Shown here in pieces: positions 8,270 through 16,990 of a stretch of 41,211 nucleotides of DNA. This stretch comes from Methanomassiliicoccus sp. UBA345 (GTDB lineage Archaea; Thermoplasmatota; Thermoplasmata; Methanomassiliicoccales; Methanomassiliicoccaceae). The notes under the pieces are model-generated. The model was not told the origin of the DNA, did no database searches, and worked only from the letters and a program-made list of their open reading frames with translations. The stretch is from contig DATD01000001.1 of assembly GCA_002504525.1 (NCBI GenBank), forward strand, positions 38,540 to 79,750, written 5' to 3'. Numbering within the stretch: the first letter of the stretch is position 1; the number at the start of each line of letters is the position of its first letter. The position numbers were made by a program, and so were the translations under genes.

Positions 8270-9394
8270 ATGGTCAAGATAGAATTCGAAGAAGATTTAT
8301 TTAAGCGGCTGACCGCCATCGGGGCTTTGGCCATTGTGTTCGTTCTTGTCATGAGCACACTCACGGCCCCGGCGGCGTACCCGGCCACCCTGGTTGATCT
8401 CGGCGATGATGGTCATACTGCAGACCTCGACGGTCCTGCCGTTCCTACCGAGCCGCCTTCTCATACCCTGTCCGCCAATGATGCCGCGGCACCGGATCTG
8501 ATCGTTCGCCCCGGCAATATGGTCGAGGATGCTGATGGGACGACCGTCCACACTGGTCCCGACGCCATTCAGTGGTCGGTCAACAACGGCAACACCACGC
8601 TGGTCGTTGCTGACACCTTCCAGGTTGATGGCAGCATCTACATGAGGAGCGGCTCCACTCTGATGGGCGAGGGTTCGGACAAGACCACCCTCAACTTCGC
8701 CAACGGCGGCATAATAATGGACGGAGTAAGCAACGCCACTGTAAAGGGATTCCACATCACCGGAGCCGCAACTTGCCAGTCCTGGGCCAATGGCGTGACG
8801 GTGGCCGATCATGTATGGGAAGATATCTACCTCGACCACGTGACCAAGGGCATAATCAACAATGCCATTGGTACGCGAGTGCAGGCAGGCGGCTTCATTG
8901 ATAACCTTACATATCGTCAGGTGTTCGTCGATAGCCCCGCGACCTGGGGCTTCCTCATCAACGGCAACAACTTCGATGGCTGGGTCAAGAACACCCTGTT
9001 CGAGGACTGCACTGCTATCCGATGCGGGAACTCCCTCGGAGCAATGGACCCCAATAACGCTGATTCTTGGATTCCTGGCTTCGACCTTGCGGAGCGCGCC
9101 AACATTGACGGGATGAGGCTGGTCAACTGCCGTGCCGACAACAACTGGGAGAGCGGTTTCCACCTGGAGATCGCTCCGGATGTCCGCAACGTCGTCTTCG
9201 AGAACTGCACTGCCAGCAACAACGGGCAGAAGCCCGGCGCCCTGTACGGCGCTGGCTTCTTTGTCGGTGATAAGGCAAGCTTCGATGAGTGTACATTCAT
9301 CGACGTCACCGGCGTCGGCAATACCCGGGGCGGTATCAACTACGACATCTCCAACGTGCGGGTCGTCAGCTTCCCGCTGCCGTTCGAGAATTGA
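8270..9394 (+). CDS. Exported single-domain right-handed beta-helix protein
   Basis: 374 residues. A hydrophobic segment at about residues 14-34, after a short acidic N-terminus with KR, serves as signal peptide or anchor. A spacer of about 40 residues follows, then one beta-helix domain. From 'LIVRPGNMV' onward it aligns without gaps with the C-terminal helix of the preceding 752-residue protein, with DNA tracts of near identity. It lacks the first helix, the EP linker and the Ig-like domain. The start is fixed by the position relative to the conserved leader. Function unknown; a surface structural role is inferred from export and neighbours. Confidence 0.87.
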   Translation: MVKIEFEEDLFKRLTAIGALAIVFVLVMSTLTAPAAYPATLVDLGDDGHTADLDGPAVPTEPPSHTLSANDAAAPDLIVRPGNMVEDADGTTVHTGPDAIQWSVNNGNTTLVVADTFQVDGSIYMRSGSTLMGEGSDKTTLNFANGGIIMDGVSNATVKGFHITGAATCQSWANGVTVADHVWEDIYLDHVTKGIINNAIGTRVQAGGFIDNLTYRQVFVDSPATWGFLINGNNFDGWVKNTLFEDCTAIRCGNSLGAMDPNNADSWIPGFDLAERANIDGMRLVNCRADNNWESGFHLEIAPDVRNVVFENCTASNNGQKPGALYGAGFFVGDKASFDECTFIDVTGVGNTRGGINYDISNVRVVSFPLPFEN

Positions 9395-9499
9395 ACCGCC
9401 TCAAACATTTTCTCATGCTCCCTTTTCTCGCGACCGGCAGATGGCCCCCAGTGTAAAAATGACAAAGCTTTTTCTACCGATGGGCCCAAATTAGCAATC

Positions 9500-10498
9500 A
9501 TGCCCAGGGGACGTTACGTAGCCACGCTCCTCATCGCGCTCGCCATCGCGGCGGCCCTGTCAATTACGTACCTGGCGTGGATAGAGCCGGGCGATAAATC
9601 TCCTCCCCCTCAGTATGAGATTTCTCAGAAAGAAGGCCAGACGGTGGCGACCAACCTCCTCACTGGAAGGATTGAACATGAATCTGGGTCGGCTTCGGAG
9701 GTGCTCCAGGTGGTTTTCCGCTCCCTGCCCGACGGCGGCACCGTCCTGGTCCGTTCCGGAGAGTACGAGCTGGACGAGAGCGTGGAGCTCAGCGGGAACA
9801 CCATCCTCAGGGGCGAAGGGATTCAGAACACGGTGTTCACCTCCGAGAACAAGGGCATGCTGGTGGTGAAAGACCGGTCCTGCGTCACTCTGTCCGACTT
9901 CCGTCTCGTTGGCTCCACTGCCATCTATATAACCGCTGACCAAACCGACGTGAGCGGGCTGCTGGTCCGAAACGTGGAGGCCACCGTTACCAAGGATATA
10001 GGCGGGGCTTTCACCCTCGCCCCTAACGGGCGTACCATCTCTGAGGTCTCGTTCATAGACTGCCATGCGATAGATGGCGAAGCCTATGGCTTCCTCAACA
10101 TCGGCTCGCGCGGCGACAGCCTGGTACGTAACATCACTTACACGAACTGCACCGCGGTGGACAACGGCCTGAGCTCAAGGTCCCATGACTGGACGGTCGG
10201 CTTCGACCTGGGTGAGATGACCGATGTGGACCGAATGCTCCTGGTCAACTGCACCGCCAACAACAACTGGGAGTCTGGCTTCCACTTCGAGGATGATATC
10301 GAAAGCCGCCATATCGTGTTCGAGAACTGCGTGGCCAACGGGAACGGTAGGAACAAGCCCGACCCGCTGTACGGGGCGGGGTTCGTCCTGAATGGCGACA
10401 CCGTTCTGAGAAACTGCACTGCCGATGAGAATGCCAAAGCGAACTTGCTCGTGTTCGGGAACCCCAGAACCGTTGCGGTGGAGGGAGGTGATCTATGA
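9500..10498 (+). CDS. Membrane-anchored beta-helix protein, third paralogue
   Basis: 332 residues with an uncleaved-looking N-terminal anchor (MPRGRYVATLLIALAIAAAL onward) and a single parallel beta-helix. It matches the first helix of the 752-residue protein best (shared pattern 'DFRLVGSTAIYITA' / 'GFALRGTADIYVTA'), and shares the rung 'ANNNWESGFHFE' with both neighbours, but without near-identical DNA. So it is an older duplicate. It lacks the mini-ORF leader. An A/T-rich stretch near 9452-9480 would put transcription start close to the ATG. The stop is 24 bases from the end of the converging glycosyltransferase gene. Confidence 0.85.
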   Translation: MPRGRYVATLLIALAIAAALSITYLAWIEPGDKSPPPQYEISQKEGQTVATNLLTGRIEHESGSASEVLQVVFRSLPDGGTVLVRSGEYELDESVELSGNTILRGEGIQNTVFTSENKGMLVVKDRSCVTLSDFRLVGSTAIYITADQTDVSGLLVRNVEATVTKDIGGAFTLAPNGRTISEVSFIDCHAIDGEAYGFLNIGSRGDSLVRNITYTNCTAVDNGLSSRSHDWTVGFDLGEMTDVDRMLLVNCTANNNWESGFHFEDDIESRHIVFENCVANGNGRNKPDPLYGAGFVLNGDTVLRNCTADENAKANLLVFGNPRTVAVEGGDL

Positions 10499-10522
10499 GC
10501 CCTGATCGGATCGTTCAGGAGC

Positions 10523-11644
10523 TCAAAGGGATCGATACATATCCTCCATCCGGCCTATTATGGCAGGCCAGTCGAACGTTTCCTGCGCTCGCTTCCTTCC
10601 CGCCATTCCAAACTTCCTCCTCAGATTCTCATCGTCCAACATCCTCACCATGGCGTCCGCCATGAGCTCATGGTCATAGCCGACGACCATGGCGACATCA
10701 CGAACCATCTCGGCGATGCCGCAACGGTCCGTGACTATGAGTGGGACGCCGCAGGCCATGGCCTCCAGGGCGGTCATCGAGAAGATGTCGAACCTCGACG
10801 GGACGACGCATACGTCGGCGGCCGCCATGGCCTCTAGCTTCTCCTGTCCTCTGAGCTCTCCGGTGAAGAGGACGCGACCTCGCAGTCCAAGGTCCCTGAC
10901 CCTACGCTCGATCGTCGCCCTGTAACCAAAATCAGGGCCCGCCAGCACCAACCTGCACTCCCTCCGTTCGTGCGCGATCCGGTCGAAAGCGTCCACGAGC
11001 ATGTCCAGCCCCTTGATGCGGTCGATCCTCCCCAGGAACAGCAATAGCATCTCATCGTTCGGTATGTCGTGCCTCTCTCTGAAGCAGGACCCGGGTGGTA
11101 GGTTCCGGTGCTCCTCCATGTCGATGCCGTTAGGGATCAGTTCGATGTTCCCCGGGGACACACCCATCTCGATGTATTGCTGTGATTCCATGGCAGAGAC
11201 CGCGACAGCCCTTGACGCGTCGGCTATTATCCGGCCCCCATAGGCGCGGTCGAACAGCTCCTTGAGCGCCCGTTTCTGGAAGGATGGCAGGACGCCCCCG
11301 TGGGCTTGGAGCACATAGGGCACATCGAAGCTGACGGCGGCCCGCCTAGCCATGATGTTCTGGTGAGATCGATATGTATGCATATGGACGAGATCGAAGT
11401 CCTGTACGTTCTTTGACAGCCACCTGCCCATCTCCGGCGTATATATCATCAGGCCGAGGTTCGCCCTGGTGTGGAATGGTAGGATCTCGTAGCCGGCATC
11501 AGCGCCTCCGTCCCAGTGGTAATCGGTCGTCGCCACCGTCACGTCATGCCCCCTTCTGGCAAGCTGCGATGACATCTTGTGGACCACGGTGGTGGTGCCG
11601 CCAAACATCGACCCCAGGAATGGCACTACATGGAGGATTCGCAT
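10523..11644 (-). CDS. GT4-family glycosyltransferase
   Basis: Retaining glycosyltransferase of GT-B fold, about 373 residues. The N-terminal acceptor domain starts MRILHVVPFLGSMFGGTTT. Hallmarks of GT4 follow: IPNGIDM, LFLGRIDRIKGLD and the E-x7-E region FDIFSMTALEAMACGVPL. I use ATG 11644, which begins exactly at the family N-terminus and has GGTGAGG upstream; an in-frame start at 11710 would overlap the preceding gene. It follows the CgeB-like gene by 22 bases and is probably co-transcribed. The donor and acceptor sugars cannot be told from sequence. Confidence 0.9.
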   Translation of the reverse strand: MRILHVVPFLGSMFGGTTTVVHKMSSQLARRGHDVTVATTDYHWDGGADAGYEILPFHTRANLGLMIYTPEMGRWLSKNVQDFDLVHMHTYRSHQNIMARRAAVSFDVPYVLQAHGGVLPSFQKRALKELFDRAYGGRIIADASRAVAVSAMESQQYIEMGVSPGNIELIPNGIDMEEHRNLPPGSCFRERHDIPNDEMLLLFLGRIDRIKGLDMLVDAFDRIAHERRECRLVLAGPDFGYRATIERRVRDLGLRGRVLFTGELRGQEKLEAMAAADVCVVPSRFDIFSMTALEAMACGVPLIVTDRCGIAEMVRDVAMVVGYDHELMADAMVRMLDDENLRRKFGMAGRKRAQETFDWPAIIGRMEDMYRSL

Positions 11645-11666
11645 CGGTCCCGCCTCACCCCCGCCG

Positions 11667-12962
11667 TCAGCCTCCAGCCGCGCCCTTGGACAACTGCTGA
11701 TAGATGGCATCGGCCCGTTGATGGAAGGTGTGGTCGCGGCAGACCCGTTCCCTGGCCCGTTCGCCCCTTATCAGCCGTTCCTCGGGGTCATCGAGCAGCC
11801 ACTCATAGGTCTCTATGGCATCCTCGGTGTCGGCGACCACCTCGATCTCCCTCCCTATCTCGAACCATTCGTCGATGCCGTTGTAAGGCTGAGACACCAT
11901 ACAGGCGCCGAAGCCAGCAAGCTCGAAGGGCCGGGCGGTGGAGGAGCCGGCCACTGCAGTGTGGGTCTTTCTCGTAATATTCAGGCATATTCTACTGGCG
12001 CAGCAAAACCTCCTGAAAGCGCTGTATGACAGATCGCCCCGCATCCGTGCGCTGCCTAGGTCAACCCGGAACCCTCTTCCCCCGACCGAGAAGCTCGAAC
12101 GTGGCATCCTTCGCGATGGCGTAGAGATCATCTTTGTCATCCACTCCTCCCTGTACTCGCTCCCGTAACCGAAGTAGGAGACATCCACGTCCTTGGGGAC
12201 CTCGAGGGGCATGAACAATGCAGGGTCCACAGCATAGTATATGGGATACACGCTCCTCGCGCCCATCCTTTTCAGGTCGGGAATGACCCCCCTTGAGTTG
12301 GTGAAGAAGAAGTCGAACTCGGAGAGATCGGCCTCCGAGTAGTAGTTGAACTTGAAACCGCGGTCCGCGGCATACTGGGGGAGGATGGTGGGCATGTCCC
12401 CCTCCAGATACGCCACCGGTATTCCGTACTCCTCTCTGATCGTGGAAGCGATGCCCTTTATGTGGTTGATGGGAACGTTCATGAAGAGCACCGCGTCGAT
12501 GTCGCGCTCCTTGTCCAGGATCGCCCGGGTGTGCGCCTCCCATCGTGGTTGGACATAGTGCTCGGCGAACCGGTTCAGAAGCGAGGTCGAACTCTCCTTC
12601 CTCCCCGACAGTTTGCCCCTCTTCTTCTTACCATCAAGGTACCTGTTGTAGAGGATGCTCTCGGTCCTGCAGGGGTTGGGGTAGGTCCTCCACCACAGTG
12701 AATCGATCGGGTCGCCCAAGTAGGGCGTAGCAATGATCTCATGCCCCATCTCGTGGAACGCCTTCAACAGTTGCCACCAGGAAGGGGTGCAACCGAGCCG
12801 ATATGAGAAATCCAGGGTCGAGCAGGGCACGAGGATCTTCATGAGTCGAGGCATGGCCTTCGCCCCAGGGAAGGCGTTGTCGGGCCCCTCCACGGCACCG
12901 AGCGGCGGCAACGGTACACGTCCCTCCGAACGAGCCTGTTGGTCGTACAGCATTTGGTTCAA
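11667..12962 (-). CDS. CgeB-like glycosyltransferase with a possible double frameshift
   Basis: 431 residues. The C-terminal part ('CASRICLNITRKTHTA', 'STARPFELAGFGACMVS', 'GIDEWFEIG') is characteristic of CgeB/spore-maturation-like GT-B glycosyltransferases. Between about 12078 and 12140 the frame reads a serine/arginine-rich stretch (STPSRRMPRSSFS). The neighbouring frame there reads LYAIAKDATFELLGRG, which fits the family better, so two compensating single-base shifts are likely (real or sequence error). TTG 12962 has GAGGGGG upstream and a TATA-like box at 13012-13019. ATG 12953, 12854 and 12842 (MKILVPCSTLD) are alternatives; the family core starts near 12842. Confidence 0.8.
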   Translation of the reverse strand: MNQMLYDQQARSEGRVPLPPLGAVEGPDNAFPGAKAMPRLMKILVPCSTLDFSYRLGCTPSWWQLLKAFHEMGHEIIATPYLGDPIDSLWWRTYPNPCRTESILYNRYLDGKKKRGKLSGRKESSTSLLNRFAEHYVQPRWEAHTRAILDKERDIDAVLFMNVPINHIKGIASTIREEYGIPVAYLEGDMPTILPQYAADRGFKFNYYSEADLSEFDFFFTNSRGVIPDLKRMGARSVYPIYYAVDPALFMPLEVPKDVDVSYFGYGSEYREEWMTKMISTPSRRMPRSSFSVGGRGFRVDLGSARMRGDLSYSAFRRFCCASRICLNITRKTHTAVAGSSTARPFELAGFGACMVSQPYNGIDEWFEIGREIEVVADTEDAIETYEWLLDDPEERLIRGERARERVCRDHTFHQRADAIYQQLSKGAAGG

Positions 12963-13318
12963 CTCCGAGCCCCCTCTTGGAACACTGTGGGATACAACTG
13001 GAGCAATTGCCTTTTAAAGATTATCAGATGATGGAATGAAAATTATGATCCATGGTTCGTTTCCAGGCCCGTGATGACCGCGCCTACGGAGCGTGCGCCA
13101 TGTGCTCGCCGGTCCGATATTATCTAGATGTCCTACGCCAACGGCCTGGAGCACTCGACGGGAACGTCGTCTGCCATCGGTCCATCGCCGGGCGTAGGGG
13201 CGAAGGCGCCCAGGAAGGGCCATGCCGTCCCGCTCTGTCCCGTTCATCCGACTGGCTCGGTGCTGCGAAATGGTTAATACCATCGCCCTGAAATAAAACG
13301 CCGGACGCTTGTCACACC
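12963..13318. promoter_or_regulatory. Divergent promoter region between two glycosyltransferase genes
   Basis: On the minus strand CTTTAAAA (13012-13019) is suited to drive the CgeB-like gene. On the plus strand AAATAAAAC (13291-13299) lies about 25 bp before ATG 13319, implying a leaderless transcript. The roughly 250 bases between hold no convincing gene; small frames on both strands lack ribosome sites. Confidence 0.5.
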
Positions 13319-14608
13319 ATGAGGATAGGGCTGATAATCTTCTCGGACGGCTGGGGCGGTGCGGAGAACGTAGTGCACTCCCTAGCCAGGGCCTTCAAGG
13401 AAAAGAATGAGGATGTATTCCTTATCATCAATCAGGAGATAACGCGCTACTTCCGGGACCTCCCAGGGGTAAGAACATACGATGTCGGCCCGCTCTACAG
13501 CCCCCGTCGCATGCTCGGTTCGCTCCTCCGCTTGAACGCTCCGTCCGCAGATCTCGTCGAAGGCGTCGCACCCATGCCCTACGTCTGGAACGCCCTCAGG
13601 GCGGCAAGGCGTTGGGCGATCCGGACAGCGGTGGCCAGGATACTGGTGGAGGAAAAGACCGATATCGTGAGCCTGCATCTCGAGGAAGCCTTCTCCCTGT
13701 ATCCGACATGCATCGAACCCCTGAACATACCTACGGTGGTGACCCTCCATTCTCCGCTCCTCGGCGTTCCTCGGAAGAGCTCCCTCGATCCGCTGAAGGA
13801 GAGACGGAGACGATCGCTCACGAGTGTGATGAACGGCGTAGAGGGCATCACGTATCAGAGCGCCTGCGAATTGGAGTCATTGCGTTCCCTCCCGAAACCG
13901 CCCCGGTGCAGGCCGGCCGCCATCCCCAACGGCGTGCATGTGGACGAGATGAGGCGGCAGGCGGGGGTCGCCCTGCGCGGAGATGGCCGCAAGATAGTGT
14001 ACATGGGGGGCTCCCGATGGCAGAAGGGAGGGGAATTGGCAGTGCGGACCATGTCCCTGCTTAGGGACCTGGATGGGTTGGAGATGCACATGCTGGGAAA
14101 GATCCCGGAAGGCCATGGGATACGCATCATGGCCAAGGAGCTGGAGCTAGATGGCAGGATAACCTTCCACGGTTTCGTCCCGTCACCGGACGTCTTCAGC
14201 TATCTGAACTCCGCGCACATTGTGCTCATCCCGTCCGTATCGGAAGGCTTCTCGGTGACCGCGATAGAGGCCATGGCCCTGGGCAGACCCATAGTGGGTA
14301 CCAACGTCGGCGGGATACCCACGGCGGTGAGGGATGGCAGGAACGCCGTCCTGGTGGAACCCGATCCATACGAACTCGCCAACGCCATCAGGCAGCTACT
14401 GCGAGAGCCGGACCGCATGAATGCCATGTCAGAAGTCAATTGGGATGATGCAGCGAGATATGATTGGGGGCTTGTCAGCCAAATGTATATTGACTACTTC
14501 GATGGAATAGTCAGTCGATGTTCAGGCCCCGCTCCATGGTTCGATGGCCGATCTAGGCGCTCACCGACTCGTGTGGCGGAGCGAGCGTGCGACCGTGACC
14601 ATCACTAG
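13319..14608 (+). CDS. GT4-family glycosyltransferase
   Basis: 429 residues, GT-B fold. The N-terminus MRIGLIIFSDGWGGAENVV has the GGAE motif common in GT4. Later come IPNGVHVDEM, YMGGSRWQKGGELA and the E-x7-E element PSVSEGFSVTAIEAMALGRP, then GTNVGGIPTAVRDGRNAVLV. The last 30 residues are basic, low-complexity and outside the fold. The ATG is about 25 bp from a TATA-like box, so it is probably leaderless. It opens the plus-strand block of flippase and sugar-modifying genes. Confidence 0.9.
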   Translation: MRIGLIIFSDGWGGAENVVHSLARAFKEKNEDVFLIINQEITRYFRDLPGVRTYDVGPLYSPRRMLGSLLRLNAPSADLVEGVAPMPYVWNALRAARRWAIRTAVARILVEEKTDIVSLHLEEAFSLYPTCIEPLNIPTVVTLHSPLLGVPRKSSLDPLKERRRRSLTSVMNGVEGITYQSACELESLRSLPKPPRCRPAAIPNGVHVDEMRRQAGVALRGDGRKIVYMGGSRWQKGGELAVRTMSLLRDLDGLEMHMLGKIPEGHGIRIMAKELELDGRITFHGFVPSPDVFSYLNSAHIVLIPSVSEGFSVTAIEAMALGRPIVGTNVGGIPTAVRDGRNAVLVEPDPYELANAIRQLLREPDRMNAMSEVNWDDAARYDWGLVSQMYIDYFDGIVSRCSGPAPWFDGRSRRSPTRVAERACDRDHH

Positions 14609-14667
14609 GCTAACGGCCACGTTGCCTCTGTAACGCAGGCGATCTGGCCCGAACAGGGGATCGAGGC

Positions 14668-15969
14668 ATGAGGGGCGAGAGCACTGAAGCGACCCGTATC
14701 AATCATCGGCCGGCCCTTCTCCGGCATTTGATAGGCAAGGTGAGGGAGCTGCTCAAAGAGCCCATCTTCATCAGCGCCTTCAATCTCATGACGAACGGGG
14801 GGATCACCGCCGTCCTCGGATTCCTGTTCATCATAGTGATCACCCGATTATTCCTGCCATCGGACGTGGGGATCTATTCGGCGATCATCTCCGCGGCTGG
14901 CCTCCTCGCGCTGTTCTCGCGATTCGGGTTCGACATAGGCCTGATAAGGTTCCTGCCCAGCTCCAGGGACCCCAACGGCTTCGTCGGCACATGCCAATCC
15001 ACCGCCCTGGTCGGTTCCTTGGCCCTCTCGATAGTCTTCTTGTCGGGCATGTCGATATGGGCCCCTTCTCTGAGCTTCATCACCGACGACCTCGCGTTCG
15101 TGGTGATGTTCGTCGTGCTCACCGCGGCAACGGCGGTCCTGTACATCCAGCATAACTACTATATCGTAATGAGGCTCACCAGGCAGCTCATCTTCCGGGA
15201 TGTTCTAAGGGACGCCATCAAGATATCCTCGGTCGTCCTGCTGGCCCCGCTAGGCCTGTCCGGCATACTGGGGGCTTCCGTAGCAGCGCTAATAGCATCG
15301 TTCATCATTGCCAACATGTTCCTCCGCAGGACCGTACCTGGCTACCGTCCACGGCTCGCGATCAAGGGGGACATAGCCAGGAGCCTGGCCAAGTACTCGG
15401 CCAACAATTACGTCGCGGGCATGATCGGAAGTGCCCCATACCTATTGCTTCCTATCCTGGTGGTCAATATTCAGGGTGCGGAGCAGGGGGCGTACTTCTT
15501 CGTGGCGTGGTCCATCGCAACAGTGATATTCATCGCCATCGACGCCATCTCCACGTCCTTCTTTGCGGCGGGATCGCAATCCGTCGAGGAGACGAGGCGC
15601 ATCGCCCTACGCTCCCTGAAGATCGCATACCTGATCCTGGCGCCTATCGTGGCTTGCATTCTGCTATTCGCCCCTAACCTGCTGGGGATGTTCGGAGGGG
15701 AATACTCCGTGAACTCATCGGACCTGCTGATGGTGTTGGCTGTCTGCACGATCCCTATGGCCTTCAATGATCTGTATGCAAACACCAAGCGGATAAAGAA
15801 TGAGATGAGGCTGCTCATACTATACAACTTGACCATGGCCGTGGGGATCCTTGGCCTCGGGACGATGCTCATGAGCCAAATAGGGATAATCGGCGTGGGG
15901 ATCGGCTTCCTGCTGACCGAGGTCTTTCTCACTATCGTAATTTCCCGCAAGTGGAAGCCATGGTCATGA
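14668..15969 (+). CDS. Polysaccharide/oligosaccharide flippase (Wzx/RfbX type)
   Basis: 433 residues with about 12 hydrophobic segments across the whole length after a roughly 35-residue cytoplasmic N-terminus. The opening FNLMTNGGITAVLGFLFII, 'ITRLFLPSDVGIYSAIIS' and the GFDIGLIRFLPS segment are typical of polysaccharide-biosynthesis flippases of the MOP superfamily. It would move a lipid-linked glycan across the membrane. It begins 59 bases after the GT4 gene and is likely in the same transcript. Confidence 0.9.
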   Translation: MRGESTEATRINHRPALLRHLIGKVRELLKEPIFISAFNLMTNGGITAVLGFLFIIVITRLFLPSDVGIYSAIISAAGLLALFSRFGFDIGLIRFLPSSRDPNGFVGTCQSTALVGSLALSIVFLSGMSIWAPSLSFITDDLAFVVMFVVLTAATAVLYIQHNYYIVMRLTRQLIFRDVLRDAIKISSVVLLAPLGLSGILGASVAALIASFIIANMFLRRTVPGYRPRLAIKGDIARSLAKYSANNYVAGMIGSAPYLLLPILVVNIQGAEQGAYFFVAWSIATVIFIAIDAISTSFFAAGSQSVEETRRIALRSLKIAYLILAPIVACILLFAPNLLGMFGGEYSVNSSDLLMVLAVCTIPMAFNDLYANTKRIKNEMRLLILYNLTMAVGILGLGTMLMSQIGIIGVGIGFLLTEVFLTIVISRKWKPWS

Positions 15970-16070
15970 GGGGCGCGAATCTGATGAAAAGGTCGTCTTG
16001 GGAGCATCTTGGGCTGTGACGTCTTCGCCTCGCCCGCGTCATCCATCCGCCGTTCCTGACCGCCAGAGCC

Positions 16071-16082
16071 AATTATTATACC
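16071..16082 (+). promoter_or_regulatory. TATA-like box before the first FemAB-like gene
   Basis: AATTATTATACC stands out in a GC-rich spacer. Transcription would start near 16105, leaving a short leader to GTG 16123. Confidence 0.45.
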
Positions 16083-16122
16083 TTGACGTCCAAACCTATC
16101 CCACTATGGTGGATGAGCCGCG

Positions 16123-16899
16123 GTGGTGATCCGACTGCTGTGTATTAAGAACAAGTTCCTGACCTTCAAGACATACACGATCTGGTTCAGTGAGGCCCCC
16201 TTCGAGGTCGATGGAGTGGCCGGGGTCACATTCATGTCCTGCCCCTGCAAGGTGGACCTACCGGGTTTCAGCAGAAGGGAGCATTCCACGATTGTTCTCG
16301 ATCTGAAAAGGCCGCTTGACGCCCTGTGGAATGAGTTGGGGAAAACGAATAGGCAGCGGATCAAGAAGGCGGAGAGGGCGGGAGTTCAGATCAGCATCGA
16401 CAAGAATCAGGAAGAGTTCATCAGGATGAACGATCGCTTTCGGAGGATCAAGGGACTCCCCTCCCACACCGTTTCGCCCGAATATATGAAAGCGTACGGC
16501 ACCCTTTTCACGGCCGTCCTGGACAGTGAGCTCCTGGCTGGCTGTTTCAACTTGGTCGACGACCTGAACATGAGGGGATTGATCGGGGCCACTATCCGGC
16601 TGGAGGTGGAGCCGGAGAGACAGAGCCTAGTAGGCAATGCCAACCGTATGCTGGAGTGGGAGATGATCAAGTACGCCAAGGAACGGAGCATGGACACCTA
16701 TGACATAGGGGGCTACTACACCGGAGAGCATCCGGATCAGGAGAAGAGCAACATCAACGAGTTCAAGAGGAGCTTCGGCGGAGCGCTCGTCAGCCGTTAT
16801 GACTATCAGAAGGATTATTCCCCCCTGCTGAAGGGTGCGAGATTGGTGAGAAATTCCCTTGACAAAGGGCTTGCTGGGGAAAGGCCATTGGACGTGTGA
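16123..16899 (+). CDS. FemAB-like / GNAT-fold transferase, paralogue 1
   Basis: 258 residues. The central segments 'LGKTNRQRIKKAERAGVQI', 'GNANRMLEWEMIKYAKERSM', 'YDIGGYYTGE' and 'INEFKRSFGG' match the FemAB/lipid II glycyltransferase-like branch of the acyltransferase fold. Bacterial relatives add amino acids to peptidoglycan. Archaea of this type lack murein, so an aminoacyl or acyl transfer onto a surface glycan is inferred from the flippase and sugar genes beside it. GTG 16123 is chosen because the product aligns end to end with the paralogue at 25880. Confidence 0.82.
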   Translation: MVIRLLCIKNKFLTFKTYTIWFSEAPFEVDGVAGVTFMSCPCKVDLPGFSRREHSTIVLDLKRPLDALWNELGKTNRQRIKKAERAGVQISIDKNQEEFIRMNDRFRRIKGLPSHTVSPEYMKAYGTLFTAVLDSELLAGCFNLVDDLNMRGLIGATIRLEVEPERQSLVGNANRMLEWEMIKYAKERSMDTYDIGGYYTGEHPDQEKSNINEFKRSFGGALVSRYDYQKDYSPLLKGARLVRNSLDKGLAGERPLDV

Positions 16900-16948
16900 C
16901 CTTGGACAGGAGAATTTCCCCTCAGGTCACTTTTTGTTCGTCTCCGAA

Positions 16949-16957
16949 GTATTAAAT
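16949..16957 (+). promoter_or_regulatory. TATA-like box of the epimerase-dehydrogenase set
   Basis: AGTATTAAA, about 38 bp before TTG 16991, predicts a leader of about ten bases. Confidence 0.45.
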
Positions 16958-16990
16958 GCGTCCATCCTCCAATAAGACCATCCGATCATA

